DNA of 64,000 bases from Streptomyces carminius (lineage in GTDB: Bacteria > Actinomycetota > Actinomycetes > Streptomycetales > Streptomycetaceae): positions 168,624-232,623 of the forward strand of contig NZ_PGGW01000058.1 in assembly GCF_002794255.1 (NCBI RefSeq). The letters are read 5' to 3'. Position numbers and translations under genes: made by a program. Under the pieces are notes generated by a model. The model saw nothing but the letters and a program-made list of their open reading frames with translations. It made no database searches and was not told where the DNA came from. This document shows, piece after piece, positions 1-8,010 of this stretch. Position 1 is the stretch's first letter; every line of letters starts with the position of its first letter.

Positions 1-1146
1 CCTCTGGGCTCCACCTTCACCGTCCTGGGAGAGACATTCACCGCCCCGAAGACCACCTCCCGCGCCGACGGGCAGGCAACCACGGTCCACGACGTTCAGG
101 GACGGCGCCGTGACCTGCGCACGGAGGAGAAGCGGGCTTTCTGGGCCTGGGCCACGATCGAGATCCTGCGGCACACAGGAATCCGAATCGAAGAATTGCT
201 GGAGCTCGGGCATCACAGCATCATCAGCTACAAACTGCCCACAACCGGCGAGATCATTCCCCTGTTGCAGATCGCCCCGTCAAAGATCGACCAAGAGCGA
301 CTCCTCCTCATCTCTCCAGAACTCGCCGATGTACTCAGTGCCGTGATCACGCGCGTCCGCCAGAAATACGGAACAGTCCCTGTGGTTCCAAGCTACGACC
401 ACCAAGAGCGGGTCTGGAACGATCCCCTTCCCCTCCTTTACCAATGGCAAGTGAGTGAAGAGCACCGGCCGGTCTCGGTGAACACGGTCCGACAATCATT
501 GAACGAAACCATGACGGCCGCTGGCCTTACTGACGCTTCCGGAGCACCCTTGAATTTCCAGCCCCACGATTTCCGTCGAATCTTCATTACGGACGCGATC
601 CTCAACGGGCTGCCGCCGCACATCGCGCAGGTGATTGCAGGCCATGGAAACATCAACACCACCATGGGATATAACGCGATCTACCCTGCCAAGGCGATCG
701 AGGCTCACCGCGCGTTCATCGCGCGCCGGCGGGCTCTGCGTCCGGTCGAGGAATATCGCGCCGTGACCCCAGAAGAGTGGCAGGAGTTTCTCGGCCACTT
801 CGCGCGCCGCAAGCTCGCCCTCGGCGACTGCGGACGAGCCTACGGAACCGACTGTATTCATGAGCACGCTTGTATCAGATGCCCCGTACTCATTGTCGAC
901 TTCAGCGAGTTGTCACGCCTGGTCGAAGTACGCGACAACCTCACCGATCGGATCGCCGAAGCCGAAAGAGAGGGATGGTTCGGCGAAGTTGAGCAACTAT
1001 CCGTCAGCCGTACCGCCGCAGAGGAAAAGATCGCTCAGCTTGAGTCAAGGAAAAACCGAAAGGACTCACCAGTCTTCCTCGGCACCCCCAGCTTCGACCA
1101 GCTGATTGCTCGTGACAGCGAGGCTGACGCCACCGAGTCGACATGA
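1..1146 (+). CDS. Tyrosine site-specific recombinase, C-terminal part (5' end outside window)
   Basis: The reading frame is open from base 1, so this is the C-terminal ~381 residues of a longer integrase. It would catalyse integration and excision of the element at the left edge. The catalytic core is visible. A TGIRIEELLEL stretch near base 176 carries the first catalytic Arg, HDFRR near base 567 is the H-x-x-R box, and GHGNINTTMGY near base 642 carries the conserved His and the nucleophilic Tyr. Downstream is a Cys/His cluster (CIHEHACIRCP, bases ~853-885) that I recall from large actinobacterial recombinases often found in pairs or trios. A charged, probably coiled-coil tail follows. Base composition is visibly lower in GC than the backbone. 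The gene converges on the nuclease gene, with 45 bases between the stops. Confidence 0.88.
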   Translation, partial: PLGSTFTVLGETFTAPKTTSRADGQATTVHDVQGRRRDLRTEEKRAFWAWATIEILRHTGIRIEELLELGHHSIISYKLPTTGEIIPLLQIAPSKIDQERLLLISPELADVLSAVITRVRQKYGTVPVVPSYDHQERVWNDPLPLLYQWQVSEEHRPVSVNTVRQSLNETMTAAGLTDASGAPLNFQPHDFRRIFITDAILNGLPPHIAQVIAGHGNINTTMGYNAIYPAKAIEAHRAFIARRRALRPVEEYRAVTPEEWQEFLGHFARRKLALGDCGRAYGTDCIHEHACIRCPVLIVDFSELSRLVEVRDNLTDRIAEAEREGWFGEVEQLSVSRTAAEEKIAQLESRKNRKDSPVFLGTPSFDQLIARDSEADATEST

Positions 1147-1191
1147 AGCGCACAGAAGATGCGGGGGAAATCGCCCCTGGATGGGCTTTTT

Positions 1192-2109
1192 CTAATCGCT
1201 AAGGAGACGAACTAGCTTCCGGAAGTGGCCATCCCTCTCCGCGATCTCTTCGATGTCAATCTCCGCCACATGAGCAAGAAATTTGTCCATCCTTATCGCG
1301 CTTTTCGCCTCACGCTTAGAAGCGAAACCCAGCCATTTCTCACTCCAGGGCCCGGCGATAACTCCCTCTGTTCGCCCCGCAACATACATGACATCATCGG
1401 GAAGCTGCTCGGCGGCACTCGACAGATCAGTGAAGATTACGACAGGCCCGACGCGAGATTCCGAAGCGGCCAGCGCAACGTTCGCAAGTCCCACGGAGCC
1501 CTGTGAATGAATTACGGTCAACTTCCGTGTCTTGATGCCTCTGGAGAGGAGATTCTGTGCGATTCCGCGGATAAACAACTCGTCGCGCATCCCTTCCACT
1601 ACTACGGTGAGAGGCTTGTCGCTAGGTTCAACCGTTGCAATGTAGGGAACGAATACCTCCCCCAGTTCAGCTGCCAGGCGGAGCTTGTGTCGGAGGACGT
1701 TCCCGAACCCATGTGTCGCGGCGGCGAAAACGTCATCACGATCAAAAAGGAGCACGTTCAAATCCTTGCCTACGCGCAAGGCATCGACGGCGTCAGGGCC
1801 GTACTCCGACATGGAAATGAAGATGCCGATTGTTCCAACGAGCTTGCCGTCCACCTTTCCTTTAAACTGATAGATGGCGGATGCGGGAACCTGGTCTTTC
1901 CACCACTTCGCCTCGAGTAGGTGGAAGCGTCCCTCATGCATAAAGGAACCATCTATCTCTTCCCCTGCGGGTCGAAACGAGGTCCTCGGAAACATCCCCT
2001 CCGATGCGAGGAGCCTGTTCAACCATCCTTCGAACTTGCGCCCCCGCGCCTGTGGCGTCATTCCCTGGTAAAGCTTGGCTAGGTTCTCTAGTTCTTCACG
2101 CAGCGTCAC
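1192..2109 (-). CDS. PD-(D/E)xK restriction-like endonuclease with TOPRIM-like C-terminal region
   Basis: The protein is about 305 residues if started at the GTG at 2109. The frame stays open to an ATG at 2181, but that extension lies across the integration junction in former tadA sequence, so I prefer 2109. The N-terminal part carries the PQARGRKFEGWLN helix and then GEEIDGSF followed by LLEAKWW, the D...ExK signature of Mrr-like nucleases. The second half has VVVEGMRDE and, about 70 residues later, VVIFTDLSS. That spacing and strand-E/strand-D pattern resembles a TOPRIM fold, as in OLD-family nucleases, but the second motif is DxS rather than DxD. It is cargo of the integrated element, between the integrase and the junction. 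A role in defence against foreign DNA is inferred from domain type and location. Confidence is high for the nuclease half and moderate for the TOPRIM assignment. Confidence 0.75.
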   Translation of the reverse strand: MTLREELENLAKLYQGMTPQARGRKFEGWLNRLLASEGMFPRTSFRPAGEEIDGSFMHEGRFHLLEAKWWKDQVPASAIYQFKGKVDGKLVGTIGIFISMSEYGPDAVDALRVGKDLNVLLFDRDDVFAAATHGFGNVLRHKLRLAAELGEVFVPYIATVEPSDKPLTVVVEGMRDELFIRGIAQNLLSRGIKTRKLTVIHSQGSVGLANVALAASESRVGPVVIFTDLSSAAEQLPDDVMYVAGRTEGVIAGPWSEKWLGFASKREAKSAIRMDKFLAHVAEIDIEEIAERDGHFRKLVRLLSD

Positions 2110-2119
2110 AGGTGGAACA

Positions 2120-3097
2120 CTACGAGCCTTTGGAGCCAGACCGCAGGCGTAGTTCGGAGAAGGTGCCGCACCCGCCCTCATGGCCGGTGTTCAGGGCGGC
2201 CAGGAGATCCGTCACCTCCGGCCCTCTCACCTCGCCGACCACCAGCCGGTCCGGCCGCATCCGCAGGGCCTGCCGCACCAGGTCCCGCAGGGTGACCCGG
2301 CCCGCTCCCTCCTGGTTGGCGGGCCGGGCCTCCAGCCGCACCACGTGGGGGTGGTCGGGGCGCAGTTCGGCGGAGTCCTCGGCCAGGACGATCCGCTCCC
2401 GCGGCCCCACCAGCCCCAGCAGACACGACAACAGGGTCGTCTTCCCCGACCCCGTCCCGCCACTGACCAGGAACGACAGCCGGGACTCCAGCACCGCCCG
2501 CAGCAGCCGGTCACCGCCCGGCGGCACCGTACCGGCCGCCGTCAGCTCCGGCAGGGCGAAGGCCCTCGGCCGCACCACCCGCAGGGACAGACAGGCGCAG
2601 CCGACCGCCACCGGCGGCAGCACCGCGTGCAGCCGGGTGCCGTCCGGGAGCCGGGCGTCCACCCACGGGCGGGCGTCGTCCAGCCGCCGGCCCGCCGAGG
2701 TGGCCAGCCGCTGGGCCAGCCGGCGAACGGCGGCCGCGTCCGGGAAGCGGACCGCGGTGCGCTCCACTCCGTCGCCCCGGTCCACCCAGACCTCGTCCGG
2801 CCCGGTCACCAGGACATCCGTCACATCCGGCTCGGCCAGCAGCGGCTCCAGCGGCCCGGCGCCGACCATCTCCGACCGCAGGGCCTCCACCACGCCCAGC
2901 ACCGCGCTGTCCCCCAGCAGCCTCCCCTGGGCCCGCAGCGCCGCCGCGACCCGGGCGGGGGTGGGCTCGGCACCCGCCTCCGCGAGCCGCAGGCGTACCG
3001 CGTCCACCAGCGCCCGCGGCGCCTCCGGCCCGGCGGGTACGCCCGTTCCCAACGCATTCGCCCCAGGCCCCGTACGAGCCCGTGTACGCGCGCTCAT
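2120..3097 (-). pseudogene. tadA: TadA/CpaF-family secretion ATPase, truncated by integration
   Basis: This is the ATPase of a Tad/type II-like secretion or pilus system. The N-terminal domain and the Walker A (SGGTGSGKTT, near base 2445) and Walker B regions (VVGEVRGPEVTDLL, near base 2225) are present. The protein stops after GHEGGCGT plus 14 element-encoded residues, 325 residues in all. The family is normally around 400 or more, so the C-terminal portion after the His box is missing. The start ATG at 3097 overlaps the stop of ssd by four bases, so the two were one operon, and the rest of the Tad operon presumably lies beyond the element. It is unknown whether the truncated product works. 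Excision of the element would restore the gene. Confidence 0.85.
2155..2185. other. Predicted attachment-site junction inside tadA
   Basis: TadA homology on the minus strand is intact through the GHEGGCGT motif (codons ending at 2162) and is lost immediately after. Conserved TadA proteins continue here with a V-H-A-N type sequence. The crossover therefore lies in or next to this conserved coding stretch, which gives the element a highly conserved target in many Streptomyces. The exact core cannot be fixed without the other end of the element. Confidence 0.55.
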
Positions 3098-4197
3098 ACG
3101 GCCACGCTCCCCAGGCCGCCGGCCGGCGGCGCCCCGCCGCTCTCCGGCATCGCGCGGGCCCAGAAGCCGGCGCAGAACCGGGCCAGTGGACTCCGGGCGT
3201 CCGTGCCGGGCGGCCGTCCGGCGTCCACCGACGCCGACAGCCCCGCCTCGGTGGGAACCTCACCGGCGAGCCGCAGTCCGAGCAGCCGGGCGATCTCCCC
3301 GCCCGCCAGCCCCGATCCCGCGCAGCCGCGCACCACCGCCCGCAGATCCCGCAGCACCATGCCCGTACGGGAGGCCACCCGGTGCGCCGCGGCGACGGCC
3401 CGCAGCTCGGCGGGCACGACCAGCAGCCCCAGGTCGAGCTGGGACAGTGCCTCCGCGACCGACTCGTCCAGCCATCTCGGCAGATCGACCACGACCACCC
3501 CGCCGCGGCGTCTGGCCGCGCCCAGGACGGCGCGCACCGCCTCCGACGGGACGGCCACGCTGTCCCCGCGGTCCCAGCTGAGCACCCGCAGGCCGTGCAG
3601 TACCGGCAGGGACTCCTCCAGCGCCACCCCGCCGACCCGGCCGCGCGACTCGGCGAGCGCGGGCCAGCGCAGGCCCTCCGCCCGCTCTCCGCCCAGCGGA
3701 ATGTCCAGGCCGCCACCGAGCGGATCGGCGTCGACCAGCACCGTGCGGTGCCCGGCACGTGCCGCCGTGACCGCCAGCGCGCAGGCCAGGGTCGAGGCGC
3801 CGGCTCCGCCGCAGCCGCCCAGCACCCCGACCGTCAGCGCCTGCCGCCCCACGCCCTCGGCCGCGTCGGCGATCCGCCCGGTGAGCCAGGGCTCGCCGTC
3901 CGGCAGGAACACCACATGCTCGGCGCCGATCCCCATGCCGCGCCGCCAGACCCCGGGATCGTCCAGATCCCGGCAGACGAGCAGCACGCCCGCCCGGCGT
4001 GCGGACGCACGCGCCGAGCGGGACAGCGGGCCGGCCCGGTCGTCGCCGACCAGCACCAGCGGGGCGCCCTCCCAGACGCCCGGCCCCGGTGGCGCCCCGT
4101 GCGCCACCTCCGCCTCCGCCCCGGCCGCGGCGCACAGCCGCAGCAGGTCGTCCAGCAGTTTCTCGTCCTCCGTGACGATCAGGATGCTTCCGGCCAC
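3094..4197 (-). CDS. ssd: Septum-site-determining protein Ssd (CpaE-like ATPase)
   Basis: A 367-residue MinD/CpaE-like protein encoded directly upstream of tadA. The N-terminal third resembles a receiver-like domain without an obvious phosphoacceptor, as in CpaE/Ssd proteins. The ATPase half begins near residue 120 with GVLGGCGGAGAST, a degenerate deviant Walker A in which the usual lysines are absent. VVVDLPRWL follows at the Walker B position. I chose the GTG at 4197 because a strong ribosome site (GGAAGGGG) sits seven bases upstream. An in-frame ATG at 4260 is possible but lacks one. The family localises Tad secretion or affects septation in actinomycetes. The name follows from synteny next to tadA and the phosphatase. 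Confidence 0.8.
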   Translation of the reverse strand: MAGSILIVTEDEKLLDDLLRLCAAAGAEAEVAHGAPPGPGVWEGAPLVLVGDDRAGPLSRSARASARRAGVLLVCRDLDDPGVWRRGMGIGAEHVVFLPDGEPWLTGRIADAAEGVGRQALTVGVLGGCGGAGASTLACALAVTAARAGHRTVLVDADPLGGGLDIPLGGERAEGLRWPALAESRGRVGGVALEESLPVLHGLRVLSWDRGDSVAVPSEAVRAVLGAARRRGGVVVVDLPRWLDESVAEALSQLDLGLLVVPAELRAVAAAHRVASRTGMVLRDLRAVVRGCAGSGLAGGEIARLLGLRLAGEVPTEAGLSASVDAGRPPGTDARSPLARFCAGFWARAMPESGGAPPAGGLGSVAV

Positions 4198-4477
4198 TGT
4201 CCGTCCCCTTCCGGATTCGCACTCTCCAGTTCGCGGAAGATCCGCGAACGCCGTGCTCAATCACCGTGCCGGGGAACGGAAAAAATCGATGATCTTGGTC
4301 CAAATGCGTGGACAACTCGGCAGTTGTGAATAACTCGCTCACTCAAACGAGTAGCCCCCGCGCGCAGCTTGACAACTACACAGAGTGACGACGCGGAGGG
4401 ATGCGGCGCTCGGCGCCCAGAGAGATCAAAGATGCAACATAAAGGGGTTTGGCAACCCGACATGCCCCCGGACATGC

Positions 4478-4512
4478 GACGACCCCCGCCGGGGGGGAGA
4501 GCGGGGGTCGTC
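4478..4512. terminator. 12-bp perfect hairpin upstream of both divergent genes
   Basis: The arms 4478-4489 (GACGACCCCCGC) and 4501-4512 (GCGGGGGTCGTC) pair perfectly around an 11-base loop. The position is odd for a terminator because both flanking genes point away from it. It may end a short untranslated transcript, act in an ssd leader, or insulate the two promoters. Confidence 0.5.
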
Positions 4513-4646
4513 TCCACGGCCGACTCGGGGGGGGAGGAGCCGGACCGGGGTAGCACGGTCGCGAACGATCCGTGACTTCCATGGTGTACCCGAGAGCCTT
4601 CTCAGGCAAACCCACACGCCCCACCTTACGCCGAATGGCGGGCGCC

Positions 4647-4652
4647 TATGCT
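4647..4652 (+). promoter_or_regulatory. -10-like element for a leaderless HAD phosphatase mRNA
   Basis: TATGCT is followed by exactly seven bases and then the GTG at 4660. The overlapping ATG at 4648 lies inside the hexamer, so the GTG is the likelier start. Confidence 0.5.
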
Positions 4653-4659
4653 CACCCTC

Positions 4660-5484
4660 GTGGAAAACCACTCGCTGCCGCGCACCGCTGCCTTCTTCGA
4701 CCTGGACAAGACGGTCATTGCGAAGTCGAGCACGCTCACCTTCGGGAAGTCCTTCTACCAAGGTGGCCTGATCAATCGCCGTGCCGCGCTGCGTACCGCG
4801 TACACCCAGTTCGTGTACCTGGTGGGCGGCGCCGACCACGCCCAGATGGAGCGCATGCGCGCCTACCTGTCCGCGCTGTGCCGCGGCTGGAACGTCCAGC
4901 AGGTCAAGGAGATCGTCGCCGAGACGCTCCACGACCTGATCGACCCGATCATCTACGACGAGGCCGCGTCCCTCATCGAGGAGCACCACCTCGCCGGGCG
5001 GGACGTCGTGATCGTGAGCACCTCCGGCGCCGAGGTGGTCGAGCCGATCGGCGAACTGCTCGGCGCGGACCGCGTCGTGGCCACCCGCATGATCGTCGAG
5101 GACGGCCGCTTCACCGGCGAGGTGGAGTACTACGCGTACGGCCCCACCAAGGCGGAGGCGGTGCGCGAACTGGCCGAGTCCGAGGGGTACGACCTCTCCC
5201 GCTGCTACGCCTACAGCGACTCGGTCACCGATGTCCCGATGCTGGAGGCGGTCGGCCACCCGCACGCCGTCAACCCCGACCGGGCGCTGCGCCGCGAGGC
5301 GGTGGCCCGGGACTGGCCGATCCTCACCTTCCAGCGCCCGGTCCGCCTCAAGCAGCGGTTCTCCGGATTCGCGATGCCCCAGCGGCCCGCGCTGGCCGCG
5401 GCGGTGGCGGTCGGCACGGCCGCGCTCACCGCCGGCCTGGTGTGGTACGCGAGCAGACGGCGGGCCCGGTTCGGTACCGCCTGA
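4660..5484 (+). CDS. HAD-IB family phosphatase with C-terminal membrane anchor
   Basis: A haloacid dehalogenase-superfamily hydrolase of 274 residues, CicA/SerB-like. Motif I is AAFFDLDKTVIAKSS (D-x-D-K-T), motif II is the VIVSTSG serine, and the acidic motif is YSDSVTDVPMLEAVG. It would remove phosphate from a small substrate or lipid. The family is often annotated as a morphological differentiation-associated protein in Streptomyces. Residues ~250-268 form one hydrophobic helix followed by Arg-rich residues, so the enzyme is probably tail-anchored with a cytoplasmic catalytic domain. The start is placed at GTG 4660, not ATG 4648, because the ATG lies inside a -10-like hexamer and there is no ribosome site, which suggests a leaderless mRNA. 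Confidence 0.85.
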   Translation: MENHSLPRTAAFFDLDKTVIAKSSTLTFGKSFYQGGLINRRAALRTAYTQFVYLVGGADHAQMERMRAYLSALCRGWNVQQVKEIVAETLHDLIDPIIYDEAASLIEEHHLAGRDVVIVSTSGAEVVEPIGELLGADRVVATRMIVEDGRFTGEVEYYAYGPTKAEAVRELAESEGYDLSRCYAYSDSVTDVPMLEAVGHPHAVNPDRALRREAVARDWPILTFQRPVRLKQRFSGFAMPQRPALAAAVAVGTAALTAGLVWYASRRRARFGTA

Positions 5485-5520
5485 GCACGCCGCCCGCGTC
5501 CCTTTCGACGACGTTTGAAG

Positions 5521-5720
5521 GTGAAAGAAAAGATCGGTGGGCAAGGGTTCCGATTCGTCCCGCCGTGGGGTACAAAGAAACCAACGGCCCGCGAGACCTG
5601 AACCGAATCGCATCCGAGAGGAAGTCCGGTACAGACAGAGGCCCCACGGACCGAGCATGGAAGCCGGGAACCCACGCGCAGCCGACCCGCGATAGGGCCA
5701 GCCGCACCAGGACCGGGCGA
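5521..5720. ncRNA. ssrS: Probable 6S-like RNA gene (scr3559/ssrS type)
   Basis: This region between the convergent HAD and Fic genes has no credible protein gene but can form one long interrupted stem. GTGGGG (5565-5570) pairs with CCCCAC (5642-5647), GTCC (5557-5560) with GGAC (5648-5651), and GGTTCC (5546-5551) with GGAACC (5667-5672). This leaves a large central bubble, which is the 6S RNA topology. From memory, the S. coelicolor 6S-like RNA scr3559 lies in the gap between the orthologous genes SCO3558 and SCO3559. A T-rich run on the minus strand just past 5534 would suit a minus-strand 3' end, but I find no clear promoter, so the strand is left open. Limits are approximate. Confidence 0.6.
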
Positions 5721-5867
5721 GATGCCCACCTGATGTCGGCGGATCTCATGCACGCCTGGTACCCCGGCGGACGTGCCAGCGACGGTGCCGACTCAACGCC
5801 GGTACCGTCGCACTTGTGTGTCCGCACCGCCCGTGCTGCGCCCGTGGCGCTTGCACAGTCCAGCCCG

Positions 5868-6716
5868 TCAGGCCGCCCCGCGCTGCAGCGCCTCGCAGAC
5901 CGCCGTGCTCTCCCGCGCCCCCAGCTCCACCGCCCGGCCGCAGTGGGCGATCCACTCCGCCACGCCCTCCGGGGTGCCCGAGACATAGCCCGCGAGGGCA
6001 CGGACGTACGCCTCGCCGCCCTGCTCGGCGTGGCCGAGCTCCGCCGGGCAGACGGATTTCGGATCCAGCCCGGAGGCGATCAGCACCAGCCGCTCCGCCG
6101 CCCGGGCGACCAGGCCGTTGTACTCGGTGAAGGGCCGTACGGCCAGCAGTTCGCCGTGCACCACCGCCGCCGTCACCAGCGCGGGCGCGGCGGTGCCCGC
6201 CACGATCAGCCCGGCCAGTCCGTCCAGCCGGGCGGTGACCTCGTCGGCGTCCAGCAGCGGGAAGCCGTCGAGCAGCAGCTCCGTCACCGGCTCGCCCGCC
6301 AGCCGCGGCCGCCCCACCGGATCGCCGCCGGACCGGGCCGTCTCCCGATCCCGTACTCCGCCGCCCGCCGCCACCAGGTGCAGCCGGGCCAGGACCCGCA
6401 GCGGCGACTGCCGCCACACGCCCAGCAGCTGCCCGGCCTCCGCCGCCACCCGCAGGGCCGCGCCGACCGTGCGGGCCTCGGCGTCCGCCCCGAAGTCGCT
6501 GCGCCGGCGCACCTCCTCCAGCGGCCAGTCGGCGCCGCCGAGCGCCGCGGAGGCCCGCGCGCCGCGCAGCGCCGCCTCGGCGGTGACCTCGGCACTGCGG
6601 CGCCGCATCACCCGGTGTCCGTACACCCGGTCCACGGCTCCGCGCATCGCCGAGACGGAGTCGGGGACACCGGGCAGCTCGCCCAGCGCGGCGAGGGGAT
6701 CAGCAGTCGTAGACAT
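5868..6716 (-). CDS. Fic-family-like protein with degenerate AMP-transfer motif
   Basis: This 282-residue protein has the all-helical layout of Fic proteins. Active Fic enzymes carry HPFx(D/E)GNGRxxR. The corresponding stretch here, near residue 215, reads AVRPFTEYNGLVARAAE. The catalytic His, one Gly and the first Arg are replaced, while PF, NG and the last Arg remain. Transfer of AMP is therefore unlikely, and the protein may act as a scaffold or regulator. The start ATG at 6716 follows a TAGGGT hexamer by seven bases and has no ribosome site, consistent with a leaderless mRNA. It is divergent from the MinD/CooC-like ATPase gene, and both start codons lie within about 115 bases. Confidence 0.7.
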   Translation of the reverse strand: MSTTADPLAALGELPGVPDSVSAMRGAVDRVYGHRVMRRRSAEVTAEAALRGARASAALGGADWPLEEVRRRSDFGADAEARTVGAALRVAAEAGQLLGVWRQSPLRVLARLHLVAAGGGVRDRETARSGGDPVGRPRLAGEPVTELLLDGFPLLDADEVTARLDGLAGLIVAGTAAPALVTAAVVHGELLAVRPFTEYNGLVARAAERLVLIASGLDPKSVCPAELGHAEQGGEAYVRALAGYVSGTPEGVAEWIAHCGRAVELGARESTAVCEALQRGAA

Positions 6717-6723
6717 GCCCCAG

Positions 6724-6729
6724 ACCCTA
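6724..6729 (-). promoter_or_regulatory. -10-like element of the Fic-like gene
   Basis: TAGGGT on the minus strand is followed by seven bases and the ATG at 6716, indicating a leaderless start. Confidence 0.5.
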
Positions 6730-6818
6730 CGCAGCCGTGCCCGGCCGCCACGCCCCACGTTCGAGTGGTCTTCTTCACCCGGTCCCGTTCCCCGTCTCCG
6801 GGGCCCCGTGCACCTCAC

Positions 6819-6824
6819 TACGCT
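6819..6824 (+). promoter_or_regulatory. -10-like element of the MinD/CooC-like gene
   Basis: TACGCT is followed by seven bases and the ATG at 6832. There is no ribosome site, so a leaderless start is likely. Confidence 0.5.
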
Positions 6825-6831
6825 ATCGGTT

Positions 6832-7872
6832 ATGAAAATCGCTTTCGCAGGAAAGGGCGGCAGCGGCAAGACGACGCTGTCCTCGCTGTTCGTCCGCCAT
6901 CTCGCCGCCCGTCGCGTTCCCGTGCTGGCCGTGGACGCCGACATCAACCAGCATCTGGGCACCGCGCTGGGGCTGCCGGAGGAGGAGGCCGCAGCCCTTC
7001 CCGCGATGGGCGCCCGGCTGCCGCTGATCAAGGAGTACCTGCGCGGCACCAACCCGCGGATCCCTTCCGCCGAGGCGATGATCAAGACGACTCCGCCGGG
7101 CACGGGCTCCCGGCTGCTGCGGATCACCGAGGACAACCCGGTCCACGACGCCTGCGCCCGCCGCGTCCGGCTCGATCCCGGCGGCGCTCCCGGGCACGCT
7201 TCCACCGGGGCACCCGGCGGGGCCCCCGGTGACACGGTCCGGCTGATGGTCACCGGCCCCTTCACCGAGAAGGACCTGGGCGTGGCCTGCTACCACTCCA
7301 AGGTCGGTGCCGTGGAGCTGTATCTGAACCACCTGGTCGACGGGCGCGACGAGTACGTCGTCGTCGACATGACGGCGGGCTCGGACTCCTTCGCCTCCGG
7401 CATGTTCACCCGCTTCGACATGACGTTCCTGGTGGCCGAGCCGACCCGCAAGGGGGTGGCGGTCTACCGGCAGTACAAGGAGTACGCCCGCGACTGGGGC
7501 GTCGCGCTGCGCGTGATCGGCAACAAGGTGCAGGGCCCGGAAGACCTGGACTTCCTGCGCGCCGAGACCGGTGACGACCTGCTGGCGGCCGTCGGGCACT
7601 CCGACTGGGTGCGCGCTCTGGAGAAGGGCCGCCCCAGGCCGTTCACGGAGCTGGCGGAGGCCGACCGGGAGGCGCTGCGGGTGATGTACGGGGCGGCCGA
7701 CGCGTCGTACGGACGGCGCGACCGGGAGCGCTACACCCGGCAGATGGTCCACTTCCATCTGCGGAACGCCGAGAGCTGGGGCAACGCGCGGACGGGCACC
7801 GACCTGGCCGCGCAGGTCGACCCGTCCTTCGTGCTGGGCGAGACGGCGGCCCGGGCGCCCCAGCCCGTCTGA
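6832..7872 (+). CDS. MinD/CooC-like P-loop ATPase
   Basis: A 346-residue SIMIBI-class ATPase. It opens with MKIAFAGKGGSGKTTLSSLF, a deviant Walker A with the signature lysine, followed by VLAVDADINQHLG (switch region Asp). VVVDMTAGSDSFASGMF serves as the Walker B/switch II region. Related proteins (CooC-type) insert metals or activate partner enzymes, while others position complexes. The partner here is not evident. A Gly/Pro/Ala-rich stretch near residue 120 looks like a species-specific loop. The ATG at 6832 directly follows a -10-like hexamer, so I place the start there and not in the long upstream open frame. It converges on the lipoprotein gene across a strong hairpin. Confidence 0.8.
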   Translation: MKIAFAGKGGSGKTTLSSLFVRHLAARRVPVLAVDADINQHLGTALGLPEEEAAALPAMGARLPLIKEYLRGTNPRIPSAEAMIKTTPPGTGSRLLRITEDNPVHDACARRVRLDPGGAPGHASTGAPGGAPGDTVRLMVTGPFTEKDLGVACYHSKVGAVELYLNHLVDGRDEYVVVDMTAGSDSFASGMFTRFDMTFLVAEPTRKGVAVYRQYKEYARDWGVALRVIGNKVQGPEDLDFLRAETGDDLLAAVGHSDWVRALEKGRPRPFTELAEADREALRVMYGAADASYGRRDRERYTRQMVHFHLRNAESWGNARTGTDLAAQVDPSFVLGETAARAPQPV

Positions 7873-7945
7873 CGACAGCTCTGACGGTACCTCTGACGGC
7901 AGCCCTCGACCCGCACGACGGCTCTTTGGCGGGCGGCCCGCCCGC

Positions 7946-7976
7946 GGTGGTGCCGGAGCCCGGCTCCGGCACCACC
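7946..7976. terminator. 15-bp hairpin between convergent genes
   Basis: The arms 7946-7960 and 7962-7976 are perfectly complementary around a single central base. The hairpin sits between the stops of the ATPase gene (+) and the lipoprotein gene (-), so it probably ends transcription in both directions. Confidence 0.7.
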
Positions 7977-8010
7977 ACACCATCGCGGCGCCGTGTCCGT
8001 CAGCCGTGTG

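Larger units (their letters stand above)
1..2170. mobile_element. One end of an integrative element inserted in tadA
   Basis: The integrase and nuclease lie on one side of a sharp junction near 2165. To the right, the minus-strand sequence codes for TadA in the normal frame. To the left, the frame runs into 14 unrelated residues and a stop. Base composition also drops in GC to the left of the junction. The other end of the element is beyond the left edge of the window, so its size and remaining cargo are unknown. Confidence 0.75.
4198..4659. promoter_or_regulatory. Divergent intergenic region between ssd and the HAD phosphatase
   Basis: This 462-base gap carries promoters for both directions. 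It contains the hairpin at 4478-4512 and the -10-like hexamer at 4647-4652. I see no convincing coding sequence. The short open frames here lack a ribosome site and family resemblance. Confidence 0.6.

Noticed and set aside
2178..4342. Long plus-strand and alternate-frame open frames over ssd/tadA
   Set aside because: They are shadow frames of high-GC genes. Their products are Arg/Pro/Gly-rich without domains, while the minus-strand frames carry ATPase motifs.
4369..4575. Short open frame over the hairpin region
   Set aside because: It has no ribosome site and no recognisable protein. The hairpin and promoters explain the sequence better.
5521..5867. Protein genes in the gap between HAD and Fic
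   Set aside because: Composition and pairing favour a structured RNA, and the open frames are shadows.
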